Translations under genes and position numbers: made by a program | Source of the DNA: an uncultured Eubacterium sp. | GTDB lineage: Bacteria; Bacillota; Clostridia; Oscillospirales; CAG-272 | NCBI GenBank assembly: GCA_900544285.1 | Contig: UQUT01000001.1 | Coordinates: forward strand, 124,001 to 188,000 | Length of the DNA stretch: 64,000 bases | Reading direction: 5' to 3' | The notes under the pieces: generated by a model | Told to the model about the DNA's origin: nothing | What the model saw: only the letters and a program-made list of their open reading frames with translations | Databases searched by the model: none | In this document: positions 53,601 to 60,998 of the stretch, one piece after another | Layout: every line of letters begins with the position of its first letter | How positions within the stretch are numbered: the stretch's first letter is position 1

Positions 53601-55016
53601 AAGGACGCCGTAGCCGGAAACAATCCGCCCTTTTTCTTCGTCAAAAACGGGATGGTTTGCAGGATGGAGCATTATGCCGAGGAGCCTGCGCACAGAGCCG
53701 TAAAAAAGCTCGGTATCTCTGTCAAGAGTGAGAAGATACTTACATTTACGTATTTCGCAAACGTCCCCTTCAAAGCATATCCAGTCACCCTCGCCGCCTG
53801 CGGCAAAACGGCAGAGATTAAGTATTCCTCCGCGTTTTCTCTCCCAAGCCATATACTTTTTCTGACACCTGACGTATGTCCGTTTTCTTATGAAAAGCGC
53901 AAATCCCCCGCCGTATTTTTCGTTCAGTGATGATATTCTCGCCCTTGCATAAGCGATTTTTTCACCATCGCCTCCGTCCTCCGCCATGTCGGACTCGCCG
54001 AGGTCGCCGAGGACGGAAAAAATATAGCTTCCGTCTCTGTTGCGGAGATAAAAATCTTCAAGCCTGTCAAAGACCTCACGATCGCTTTTTTCTCCGTAAA
54101 GCAGTGTTGCGATGGTCACAAGACAATGCGCTCCGTCAAGCGCTTTCCCGGAGGAAAGCGAAAGTAGTCGGCGGGAGCCCGCATGACGGAGATAAACAGT
54201 TGACGTAAACCGCTTTGAAAGCTCATAAAGCGGAGCTATGACAAAGACAGAAAGCCATGCGGCAGGCGTGCCGAGGCAAAGATAAATATAAATTCCGAGC
54301 AGTGCAAGCGTCAGCGCAAGCACCGAGACAAAATATCCGACAGCAGACTTTTTCTCATCTGAGAAAAGCATTTTTCCGAGATCCGTCCCGCTCTTCTTTG
54401 CCTCCGAAAGACTCTCCCTGGCAACGTCAGCCTCTCCGATTTTCAATTCAACAGCCTTTTCCCTTACGCGGCGGATATATTCGCGTTTGCTTTCGTCCGA
54501 GCAGCACACGAATGTTTCGTCTTCCGAAAGAATACGGGCGGCAGGAGAAAACGCGAAAAGCAGGCGCGAAAAATCGATTTGCGAGATTTTTCCGTCACAG
54601 ATAAAAAGCTCTGCGGTCTCCCCGTCATTCATTTCGGGTACCGTTATGATACTGCAAAGTCTTTCCGCCGCGGCAATGCGGAGCATATCCGGAAGGCTCT
54701 CGATTTCAATGGAAGAAAGTCCGCGCTTTTCAGCCGAAAGTGCGGCGCAAAGACTCTCATCGCCTATCATGCCGCCGCATGACGATATATAGTCCTCCGC
54801 AAAACCGTAGACAAAGGGCTCGCCGCTGTCATCCGCCGGCAGCGTTTTCGTCTGCGACAGACTTCTCAGCGCCGCCGTCGCCGCTTTGAACGTCGCCTCG
54901 GCGCTTTTATTTTTTTCAAGTGCGGAAATCACTTTTTTCTTTCTTTTCACAAAACGCAGAACGTTTGCCGTTCCTGCTTTTTTCATACCGAAATCCATCG
55001 GAGCCGAAGCACCCAT
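47616..55016 (-). CDS. Cyclic beta-glucan synthase-like enzyme (GT84-GH94)
   Basis: A 2466-residue multidomain enzyme resembling cyclic beta-1,2-glucan synthases (NdvB type). Two membrane segments near 225-265 lead to a GT84-like transferase with DRDTE (about 432-436), GTGCFCGKGM and HRWIRGD (about 579-585). More membrane helices follow (IIALFLSLFSGVGTACVTAL). A glucoamylase-like region has FLVSALVARDFGYID, then WSGTAFEYFMPSLF. The C-terminal GH94 part contains NDWFYYQCVVSRI, then FYQNGGAYGFRDQLQD with the catalytic Asp, and CDWNDGMNEVGKGG. It would polymerise UDP-glucose and close or trim the chain. GGAGG precedes the ATG at 55016, after a terminator. Confidence 0.88.
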   Translation of the reverse strand: MGASAPMDFGMKKAGTANVLRFVKRKKKVISALEKNKSAEATFKAATAALRSLSQTKTLPADDSGEPFVYGFAEDYISSCGGMIGDESLCAALSAEKRGLSSIEIESLPDMLRIAAAERLCSIITVPEMNDGETAELFICDGKISQIDFSRLLFAFSPAARILSEDETFVCCSDESKREYIRRVREKAVELKIGEADVARESLSEAKKSGTDLGKMLFSDEKKSAVGYFVSVLALTLALLGIYIYLCLGTPAAWLSVFVIAPLYELSKRFTSTVYLRHAGSRRLLSLSSGKALDGAHCLVTIATLLYGEKSDREVFDRLEDFYLRNRDGSYIFSVLGDLGESDMAEDGGDGEKIAYARARISSLNEKYGGGFALFIRKRTYVRCQKKYMAWERKRGGILNLCRFAAGGEGDWICFEGDVCEIRKCKYLLTLDRDTELFYGSVRRLLGIMLHPANHPVFDEEKGRIVSGYGVLQPVVIPSLFSANATAFASLTGGDGGIDVYTGSGADLYQNVIGTGCFCGKGMIDISAFLKTCDSSIAGERILSHDIVEGSLLRCGAASGVVLTDGTPSNALSYYIRLHRWIRGDLQSLPYLCKNAENSAGERIKNPVGAAGKYRIADNAIRHFAPLSAIIALFLSLFSGVGTACVTALFAFAYIAYPFAESIILPIMTGSIFRAGAIYGYVKGVIYAFERFVFSFMSAAHEGLVFADAAVRTIYRFSVSGEHFLDWKTAADGETENADILSHYGKMFASTVLGLFAVCIFPDQIRIFGALWALFPGISYFCSVGDGAKKHILRNVRTKLKRLCAREWRFFADNVGEKTNWLPPDNFQFSPTERVAMRTSPTNIGMFLVSALVARDFGYIDSATLALYMKNATLSIEKLLKWRGNLYNWYDLGTLEVIGEPFISSVDSGNFAVCLVAVCEGIKEYAGEEPSLLDSVRKLENILLSIDLSSLYDENKKLFYIGYNVGSGRYSESRYDVFMSEARLTSYYAVATGQVSSEHYFSQARKVGAGGGRRGLLSWSGTAFEYFMPSLFLPAEKNSAVRYGLDFAYAMQKKHSVNRFLRGRYFSLWGISESQYFGFDGRMNYQYKAFGTEELSLDPEFEKNEVISPYSVFLMMKENPGAAMGQLSALRALGASGKYGFCEAVDFSPGRVGDGYAVMKSYMSHHKGMSLVAAANICFGDVFIRRFMRSPTMRAGRILLCERVPEKAPVSKPQRTKKAPLRPLPPDVGTVEKRKANYNVLYPEVGSVSNGKTRITASSSGHIMLSDGDDCISYSDFDRFSLSGGLCAVAEVGGKIISAVPLGYTDESLDTDFSFSCGTDRITYSSFHRGEDFSCGFSVSLSVSPEYPEFIISARLNAASPESKIMLCFEPVMRGEKAYKAHKCFSGLFLEFDYESGEKSVIVRRRPRGGEEATFLGITASAKNGFEFDTGTDGLSFCNGEKAMAELIKIPCGERTGAPTVPLFRAVCKNSKSAVFSIGYSKNRDDIMYFLGKKRGKVSLGSICAMMKSAAGIGPYADAMESYLLRAVHFPQAEGSGGEEMLFRQVKTSNFYRFSVSGELPIVAVRFFRPGGKQSENLKAMIGMFRYACIRGLRFDLVILYRESDEYRQSMLSHVKKLVRDMGCESFISVDGGIFPINADKLTESEKYALMRKCGAVCDSSLPLSVTLLSNKYFTPLPKSAERILCSPSRRDVTACAAPAVRGAIKKVAGGMFYRGGFICNKKEVKRPWAQIVSTHSAGFVATQNSLGFTFGTNSSQLKLTPHDGRAMTEDSGEILTMRITDGEKHISNFDMCACAAYADYFFGGVRYVGRACGISYTVEVTLDEKLAMKYISAELSADKETSVEIIYSVTPCLGSSAADAREYSFSADTARGAVYVRRACGDKIAPKLCIMTDAEKNRVYTDRASLKTAGAVFGGGADCAAVGAELIVGKGKSLCRFALFAHRAETDRRYCEKAFRSAGRPHACTKISPAVKIKTSEPVFDTTVNDWFYYQCVVSRITARTGFYQNGGAYGFRDQLQDCLSVGGDMLKKQIIFCACHQYEEGDVMHWWHNLYEGGRGHYGIRTRCSDDCAWLLYVAEEYIRRSGNMSLLDVRLPFVSSPPLDARELERYEFGRFTEEKYTLFEHLLRAAERLCRTGRHGLSLFGTCDWNDGMNEVGKGGKGESVWLSQFAAARLSAFAVMCAERDDKEHAERFEKTAAMLEKSVDTYCFEGDRYLRGFFDDGSPLGSKTCDECRIDILPQAFSALCSDGKPSERAKIAMATAINELYDSDIGIIKLLSPPFDKTVRSPGYIKGYPPGIRENGGQYTHAAVWGAMATAEIGKGELAYEMLTAINPALKSDKKLVRYGAEPYVLCGDVGSEMRNAGRGGWSWYTGAAGWYRTAVISSLCGYREVDGGFYISPVLSESFRSFSLDITKGKSVYRVCVSSGEENTICLDGEIVSKGKPVSETVFYPDGKNHILKITVKR

Positions 55017-55091
55017 AAAATCCTCCGCAAAATAATTTTTATTTATATTATTTACCTTGCGACAGCTCAAATATACGGTTTCGGGCAACAT

Positions 55092-55130
55092 AAAAACCGC
55101 GGAAAGCAAAAACTGCTTTCCGCGGTTTTC
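55092..55130 (-). terminator. Strong terminator between comEC and the glucan synthase gene
   Basis: ACCGCGGAAAGCA/TGCTTTCCGCGGT, 5-nt loop, with T runs on both strands. It lies inside the longest open frame, so the shorter glucan synthase start is preferred. Confidence 0.92.
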
Positions 55131-55131
55131 C

Positions 55132-57387
55132 TCATTTTATTTTTATCGTAACCTTTCCTCCGCGCTCGGATATTATCACAGGAGAATCGCACCCGTCGGC
55201 AAAAGCACTGACCTTTTCGTTTGAAAAAATTATGCTCTGAGCCGAAAGACATCTGCCTGTATCAATTCTTTGCTTCCGGACAGGCCCGTGCGCGCCGAAG
55301 AACACAAGCGCGGCGGAATATACTTTTTCGTCGTCAGTCTCCTCCGCTCCGGCACCGCTGTAAAGCATTGCCTGCGTTTCGCCGAGGTAAACTGAAAATG
55401 TTATCACGGGATGAGTCGACCTTTTGAGAAGCGTGTATTCCGGAAGAAGAATCTTCATATAGCCGCAGGCAACGGTCGACTCCGCCCTGCGGTTATAGAA
55501 CTCAACCGGTACTCCGTTATCTTCGGCAACCTTCATAATGTTTATAATATGTTCCGCGTCGGACGCGCTCTCCGATGCCGGAATAAGTAATTTGTCTATC
55601 TTATAATAGCCGCAGAGTCTGTCGATTGTTGCGGCATGATATCTGTGAATATGAGTCAATATCAAGGTGTCCGTTTCGCCGGCGGCATAGCCCGATGTCT
55701 CTGCCATTGCCGAATACGGAACTGAAAATCCGCCAGTTGAAACGTCGATGACAAAGCTCCTGCCTCTGTAAACAATGCCGAAAGCGTCGCTTGACCTTTC
55801 GCTTACAGCGACGGCATATATCTCGTTTTCCGTGATTTTATACATCGCCGCCACGCAACCGGTAAACGCCACGCAAAGCCCGACAAGCACCGCAAATATC
55901 GACCTCGGATTTATCTTCGGGACAAACACAATGACGGCAATAAATATCATTGCGGCGGCAATCAGATACGGCGTGAACGGGTATTTTAAGGAAATATATA
56001 CGCCGGAAGGCGACGCAAAGAGCTTTGCAAGGTAACAGATGAGCCATGTCAGTTGCTTTGCCGCAAATGCAATAGCCGTGCCGACAATCGGGATTCTGAA
56101 AAGCACACAGAGCATCGCAAGAAGGTATAACAGCAACTGCGAAAGCGGTACAAGCACAAGATTTGAAATCGGTGAGATGAGCGAGACGCCGCCGAAAAGC
56201 AGGTATGTGACGGGGAGCGTGAAAAGAGTCGCAATTACTGTCGCCGAAAGAAGTCCGAGAACATATTTCACCCCCGCGCGGAAGAATTTCTTTGCGCGGG
56301 AATATGTTTTTCTTGTCATCGGCGCAAAATGAGGAAGAAGTCTGTCGGAAAACAGAATCAGACCGAGCGTTGCGGAAAAGGACATCCATAGTCCGGCGTC
56401 CCAGACAGCGTAACGCCTGAATGTTATTATCAGCGCAAGTGCCGCAAAAAGCGATGTGAGCGAATCTTTTTCCTCGCCGATAAGCTGCGCGACAAAGTAA
56501 ATGACGAGCATTATTGCCGACCGCAATACAGACGCGGAAAGTCCCGTTATCAAGGCAAACATAACCGTCACCGGAATCGAAACGGCGATTCTTATCTTCT
56601 TTTTCACTCGCGCGGCTTTGAGGGCGAATTCAAGTCCCACCGCAAGCACGGAAATGTGAAGCCCACTGAGGGCAAGCAGGTGCGAGGTGCCGCTTCGCCT
56701 GAATGCCAGTTTCACCTTCTGCGATACCCTTTCCCTGTTTCCGAGAAAGATTGCGCCCGCAAAGTCCGCTTCGTCACCGCCGATTGTTTTATCGAATATT
56801 CCCGCGAGAAAAGAGTTTATTTTTTCGGGCAAGGTGAGCCTTCCTCCGTCACCGACAGACAAAAACCCATCCACTTCCGCGCGCAGAATTACGCCTTTTG
56901 AACGGAGTAATGCCGCGTCCGAGCCGGACGGCTCCGACAAAACAGCCCGTATTTCCGTCTTTTCGTGAATCACAAGCTCCGGCAGATACGAAAATTCAAG
57001 CTGAATATAAAAATCCGCTTTTTCTCCGTCCACATCCGAAACCTTTGCATAATAGAGCGAGCCGAACTGCTTTTCATATATCGCCCGCGTTATCTCAGCC
57101 GTTATGGCATGCTCCTCTCCGTCCGCATATTTTTTCGCCGCAGTATCCTTTCCGGTATGTAAAGTCCCGCAGACGAGTCCGAGCAGCGGCGCGATGACGC
57201 ACAAAGCCGCAAATACAACGGCGACAGCCTTCTTTTCTGCCTTTATGACGGCAACCGTCGATATTGCGAGCGAAACTGCTGAAATGATGAAGGCAAAAAT
57301 TTTCCCGTTATCGAAAATAAGCGTAACAGTGCACGCAAGAGAATAGAGCGCAAACATAAGCGCGCCCCTTTTGCCGTATACGCTCAT
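55132..57387 (-). CDS. comEC: ComEC/Rec2 competence DNA channel
   Basis: A 751-residue membrane protein. An N-terminal DUF4131-like part (about 1-185) is followed by the competence helices: GTSHLLALSGLHISVLAVGL and LITGLSASVLRSAIMLVIYF. About ten membrane segments follow. The C-terminal metallo-beta-lactamase-like domain has ILTHIHRYHAATID where the usual HxHxDH is HxHxYH, so a metal ligand is replaced. It forms the channel for single-stranded DNA uptake. The preferred start is ATG 57387 with GAGG just upstream (GTG 57396 is an alternative). No other competence genes are in the window. Confidence 0.92.
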   Translation of the reverse strand: MSVYGKRGALMFALYSLACTVTLIFDNGKIFAFIISAVSLAISTVAVIKAEKKAVAVVFAALCVIAPLLGLVCGTLHTGKDTAAKKYADGEEHAITAEITRAIYEKQFGSLYYAKVSDVDGEKADFYIQLEFSYLPELVIHEKTEIRAVLSEPSGSDAALLRSKGVILRAEVDGFLSVGDGGRLTLPEKINSFLAGIFDKTIGGDEADFAGAIFLGNRERVSQKVKLAFRRSGTSHLLALSGLHISVLAVGLEFALKAARVKKKIRIAVSIPVTVMFALITGLSASVLRSAIMLVIYFVAQLIGEEKDSLTSLFAALALIITFRRYAVWDAGLWMSFSATLGLILFSDRLLPHFAPMTRKTYSRAKKFFRAGVKYVLGLLSATVIATLFTLPVTYLLFGGVSLISPISNLVLVPLSQLLLYLLAMLCVLFRIPIVGTAIAFAAKQLTWLICYLAKLFASPSGVYISLKYPFTPYLIAAAMIFIAVIVFVPKINPRSIFAVLVGLCVAFTGCVAAMYKITENEIYAVAVSERSSDAFGIVYRGRSFVIDVSTGGFSVPYSAMAETSGYAAGETDTLILTHIHRYHAATIDRLCGYYKIDKLLIPASESASDAEHIINIMKVAEDNGVPVEFYNRRAESTVACGYMKILLPEYTLLKRSTHPVITFSVYLGETQAMLYSGAGAEETDDEKVYSAALVFFGAHGPVRKQRIDTGRCLSAQSIIFSNEKVSAFADGCDSPVIISERGGKVTIKIK

Positions 57388-57404
57388 TTTCCTCACAACC
57401 TTTC

Positions 57405-57439
57405 ATAAAAAACAGAAGCGGACGTAAAGTCCGCTTCCA
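57405..57439. terminator. Terminator between pgi and comEC
   Basis: GAAGCGGAC/GTCCGCTTC around a 5-nt loop, followed on the minus strand by TGTTTTTT. It ends pgi. Confidence 0.85.
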
Positions 57440-57477
57440 TTATAGTCATTTTTCCGCTTTTTTCAAGCATTTTCGGA

Positions 57478-58818
57478 TTATTTTATCTTTTCAAGACGTT
57501 TTTTGAGTTCTTCGGCATTTTCTTCATATCCAGGCTTGCCGAGAAGCGCAAACATATTTTTCTTATAAGCCTCGACTCCGGGCTGGTTGAACGGATTTAT
57601 TCCGAGCATATAGCCCGAAATTGCACATGAAAGCTCAAAGAAGTATACAAGATAACCGAAGTCTCTTGCCGTGCGTGATGTCAGCTCGATCGAAACATTG
57701 GGAACGCCGCCGTCCGTATGAGCCATGACGGTTCCGAGAAACGCCTGCTGATTTACATAATTTATCGTTTTTCCCGCAAGGAAGTTGAGTCCGTCTGCGT
57801 TATCGGCGTCTGCTTCAATGACAAAATTATCCTCAGAGTTTACGTTGATAACCGTTTCAAACATAACTCTTGTGCCTTCCTGGATAAACTGACCGATTGA
57901 ATGAAGGTCTGTCGAGTATACCGCGGATGACGGATAAAGTCCCTTTCCGTCCTTGCCTTCGCTTTCGCCGAAGAGCTGCTTCCACCATTCGCACGTCATG
58001 GCGAGCGCGGGATCGTTTACAGCAAGAATTTCAACGGACTTTCCGTGGCGGAGGAAGTAATTGCGGAGAGCGGCATATTTCATGCAGTCGTTTGAGAAAA
58101 CGTCGCCCTTTGAATATTTATCCGCCGCGTCCTTTGCGCCTGCGAGCATTTCGTCGATATCGATTCCCGCAACGGCAATGGGGAGAAGGCCGACTGCGCT
58201 GAGAACGGAATATCTTCCGCCGATATCGTCCGGAACAACAAAGCTCTCATATCCGAGCTCCTCTGCCTGAGGACGGAGCGCCCCCTTGGATTTGTCGGTC
58301 GTGACAAAAATTCTTTCGGACGCCGCCTTGCCGTATTTTTTCACGAGCATATCCCGGAAAATTCTGAAAGCGATTGCCGGCTCTGTTGTCGTGCCGGATT
58401 TGGAAATGACATTTATGCAAACGTCCTTGCCTTCGCATATTTCAAGCACATCGCGAAGGTGTGAGGAGCTTATATCGTTACCGACAAAATATACGTCGGG
58501 CGTGGACTTTTTCTTGTTGTTGTAGCTTGCGCCCTTTACAAATTCGATAGCCGCACGCGCGCCGAGATACGATCCGCCTATGCCGATGACGACGAAAACA
58601 TCACATGTTTTTATGATCTTTTCAGCCGCTTTCTTTATGCGGGAAACCTCGTCGCGGTCATAGTTTTCGGGAAGATCGCGCCAGCCGAGAAAGTCCGCTC
58701 CCGCGCCCTTTCCGCTGAAAACCGTGTCGAAAGCACGTTTCGTTTCGTCCGTCATAGCCGCGAGGGAAAAATCCGTCACGAACTCACGGAGATATTTGTC
58801 TGTGAAATTGAATGCCAT
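57478..58818 (-). CDS. pgi: Glucose-6-phosphate isomerase
   Basis: A 446-residue cytoplasmic isomerase for glucose-6-P and fructose-6-P. The SIS-type signature VFVVIGIGGSYLGARAAIEF is at the N-side, and the conserved SKSGTTTEPAIAFRIF phosphate-binding stretch and HSIGQFIQEG follow. The C-terminal INPFNQPGVEAYKKNMFALLG contains the Lys active-site segment. The length is that of Bacillota enzymes (about 450). AGAGGT lies upstream of the ATG. It is a single-gene unit with a terminator after it. Confidence 0.98.
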   Translation of the reverse strand: MAFNFTDKYLREFVTDFSLAAMTDETKRAFDTVFSGKGAGADFLGWRDLPENYDRDEVSRIKKAAEKIIKTCDVFVVIGIGGSYLGARAAIEFVKGASYNNKKKSTPDVYFVGNDISSSHLRDVLEICEGKDVCINVISKSGTTTEPAIAFRIFRDMLVKKYGKAASERIFVTTDKSKGALRPQAEELGYESFVVPDDIGGRYSVLSAVGLLPIAVAGIDIDEMLAGAKDAADKYSKGDVFSNDCMKYAALRNYFLRHGKSVEILAVNDPALAMTCEWWKQLFGESEGKDGKGLYPSSAVYSTDLHSIGQFIQEGTRVMFETVINVNSEDNFVIEADADNADGLNFLAGKTINYVNQQAFLGTVMAHTDGGVPNVSIELTSRTARDFGYLVYFFELSCAISGYMLGINPFNQPGVEAYKKNMFALLGKPGYEENAEELKKRLEKIK

Positions 58819-58870
58819 TTTATGTACCTCTCAAATTTATTTTTTTATGTAAGCGGGCACGCCCGCATGA

Positions 58871-59074
58871 CTACATTGTTATCTGTTCTCCGGTCGGATT
58901 TTCGTCTCCGCTGGCGGAATGTTTTCCGCAATGAGCCGCCTCACCGCCGCAAAGGTGCGAGGAAAGGCACCTGCTCTCTCCGCCCGACTGCATAAGTATC
59001 ACGGACGAGCCGAGATTTCCGCACCAATGCCTTGATATTTTATCTTTCTTATCTTTTTCTCTGTTATTCGACAT
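58871..59074 (-). CDS. Small Cys-rich hypothetical protein, 67 aa
   Basis: A 67-residue, polar frame with four Cys and four His (HWCGNLGSS, RCLSSHLCGGE, HCGKHSA). The N-terminus is strongly charged (MSNNREKDKKDK). No signal peptide is seen. It follows the TtcA-like gene by 51 bp in the same direction, with GGGAAAAG upstream as a weak ribosome site. The Cys/His pattern could bind a metal. Coding is plausible but not certain. Confidence 0.5.
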   Translation of the reverse strand: MSNNREKDKKDKISRHWCGNLGSSVILMQSGGESRCLSSHLCGGEAAHCGKHSASGDENPTGEQITM

Positions 59075-59125
59075 AATTCTTTTCCCGAAAGCGGTTTTAC
59101 CGTAGTTTCTCCCGCTTCGGAAAAA

Positions 59126-59887
59126 TTATTCGTCGTCATATTCTTTTATCTTCGACACCTTGTAGCCGTCAAGTCCCGCTCTCTGCATTGCGCCGAAAAT
59201 TCTGTGACGTAAACCCTTGTTCTCTCTTTCAAGCGTCGCAAGCAAGGTTTTCATCTCCTCGCGCTCCGTCTTTTTGTTTGCGGGACATTCAGACTCTGCA
59301 ACGGGCAACTCCGCATTCGACGTAAAGTATCTCAAATCCTTTTCCTGTGCATAAACAAACGGGCGGATGACTGTCACGTCGGAACGGTCGAGATAAGTAA
59401 CCGGAGAAAAGCACCCAAGCCTGCCCTCATAGAAGAGGTTGAGCATAAAGGTCTGAACGGCGTCGTCAAAATGATGACCGAGGGCGATTTTTGTCGCTCC
59501 ATGTCGCTTTGCCGCGTCACAGAGCATTCCCCTTCTCAATTTTGCGCAAAGCGAGCAGGGATTGCTTTCCTTTCTTATGTCAAAAACAATCTTCGCTATG
59601 TCCGAAGGCTCAATATAATATTTGACGCCGAGCTCCTCGCAGAGCTTTTCAATCTGCGAAAAATCTGTTTTTCCCTTGCCGATTTCCTCAAAACGCATAT
59701 CAATTGTCACGGCAATCAGCTCAAACGGTACAGGATAGAATTTTTTCAGGTTTGCCATCGTATAAAGCAGAGCAAGCGAGTCCTTCCCGCCGGAAAGCCC
59801 GACGGCGACGGTATCGCCTTCCGAAATCATATTGTAATCGTCGCAAGCACGTCTTGCAAAACTCAAAAGACGTTTAAGACCTTTCAT
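59126..59887 (-). CDS. TtcA-like tRNA thiolation protein
   Basis: A 253-residue PP-loop ATPase. The motif VGLSGGKDSLALLYTM lies near residue 28, the Cys pair in PCSLCAKLRRGML near 110 and the third Cys in ESECPANKKT. These three Cys are typical for a [4Fe-4S]-dependent TtcA family enzyme that puts sulfur on tRNA cytidine 32. The order SGGKDS, CxxC, Cys matches the family, although the fold is shared with other PP-loop enzymes. No partner gene is nearby. Confidence 0.9.
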   Translation of the reverse strand: MKGLKRLLSFARRACDDYNMISEGDTVAVGLSGGKDSLALLYTMANLKKFYPVPFELIAVTIDMRFEEIGKGKTDFSQIEKLCEELGVKYYIEPSDIAKIVFDIRKESNPCSLCAKLRRGMLCDAAKRHGATKIALGHHFDDAVQTFMLNLFYEGRLGCFSPVTYLDRSDVTVIRPFVYAQEKDLRYFTSNAELPVAESECPANKKTEREEMKTLLATLERENKGLRHRIFGAMQRAGLDGYKVSKIKEYDDE

Positions 59888-60031
59888 AAAAACTCCCCGA
59901 TTTTTTGCATTTTCCAGTATATAATATCAAACACGCGGCGGTTTTTCAATAAGTATTTCAATATTTAATTGTTAAATTTTATCCGTTGCGGGACGGTCAA
60001 AAAATTGGAAATATGTTGCGTACGTTTCTCT

Positions 60032-60061
60032 GAATAAACAAAATCCGACAAAGGCAATACT
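60032..60061 (+). promoter_or_regulatory. Candidate sigma-F/sigma-G-type promoter for sigG
   Basis: GAATA, 16-bp spacer, GGCAATACT. The -10 fits the forespore GG-n2-A-n-A-n-T pattern; the -35 is a weaker fit to G-(C/T)-A-T-A. The inferred start is about 38 bp before the ATG. Confidence 0.55.
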
Positions 60062-60105
60062 TATTTCGACGGAAAACTACAATTTGCTTTTGGGAGAGAC
60101 GAAAA

Positions 60106-60879
60106 ATGTATTATAATAAAGTTGAGCTTTGCGGAGTAAACACCGCAAAGCTGAAAACCCTTACGGCAGAAGAAAAAAACGAGCTTCTGAAAAAGTCGAA
60201 AAGCGGCGATCTGCACGCCCGCGAGGAGTTGATTTCCGGAAATATGCGTCTTGTGCTCAGCATAATTCAACGGTTCGGAAGTCGCGGAGAGGACGCAGAC
60301 GATCTTTTTCAGGTCGGCTGTATCGGACTGATAAAGGCCATAGATAATTTTGACCTTGACGTCGGCGTAAAATTCAGCACGTATGCCGTGCCGATGATAA
60401 TAGGCGAGATCCGCAGATATTTGCGTGATAACAGCATGATAAGAGTCAGCCGCAGTCAGCGCGACCTTGCATATCGCGCACTACGCGCAAAGGAAGAGCT
60501 TTCGCTTCGGCTTTCCCGCGATCCGACAGACGCGGAGATCGCAACCGAGCTCGGCGCGGAAACATCGGAAGTCACGGAAGCGCTCACGTCTATAACAACG
60601 CCGCTTTCCCTTTATGAGCCCGTTTTCAGCGATGGCGGCGACGCTCTCTATCTCATGGATCAAATAAGCGATGACAAGGAAAACGACGAAGTGTGGATAG
60701 ACAATATCGCCGTCGGCGAAGCCATGAAACGCCTTTCGGACAGAGAGCGTTCGATAATATCAATGCGGTTTTTCAGAGGAAAAACACAAATGGAGATAGC
60801 CGAGGAAATCGGAATTTCGCAGGCACAGGTGTCGCGCATAGAAAAAGGCGCGCTCGACAGAATCCGTAAACAGATATAA
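60106..60879 (+). CDS. sigG: Sporulation sigma factor SigG (late forespore)
   Basis: A 257-residue sigma-70 family factor. The N-terminal KVELCGVNTAKLKTLTAEE is the sigma-G signature that distinguishes it from sigma-F. Region 2 has SGNMRLVLSIIQRF, then FQVGCIGLIKAIDNFDLDVG and FSTYAVPMIIGEIRRYLRDN. Region 4 HTH is in TQMEIAEEIGISQAQVSRIE. A forespore-type promoter lies upstream. GGGAGAG precedes the ATG. It drives late forespore genes after engulfment. Confidence 0.96.
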   Translation: MYYNKVELCGVNTAKLKTLTAEEKNELLKKSKSGDLHAREELISGNMRLVLSIIQRFGSRGEDADDLFQVGCIGLIKAIDNFDLDVGVKFSTYAVPMIIGEIRRYLRDNSMIRVSRSQRDLAYRALRAKEELSLRLSRDPTDAEIATELGAETSEVTEALTSITTPLSLYEPVFSDGGDALYLMDQISDDKENDEVWIDNIAVGEAMKRLSDRERSIISMRFFRGKTQMEIAEEIGISQAQVSRIEKGALDRIRKQI

Positions 60880-60891
60880 TCTGTCGGCATG

Positions 60892-60936
60892 AAAAAATCA
60901 TCTTCCGTCCGTTGCGGAGGATGATTTTTCGTTTTT
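60892..60936 (+). terminator. Terminator after sigG
   Basis: AAAATCATC arm pairs with GATGATTTT, with further GC pairs inside, then a T run (TTTTTCG). Confidence 0.85.
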
Positions 60937-60998
60937 CGCTTTACAATAAGCCACGATGATGATAAAATAGTCATATATCACATTACGGAGATGACAAA

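Noticed and set aside
55017..55109. N-terminal extension of the glucan synthase frame
   Set aside because: It crosses the strong bidirectional terminator and has no ribosome site, while GGAGG precedes 55016.
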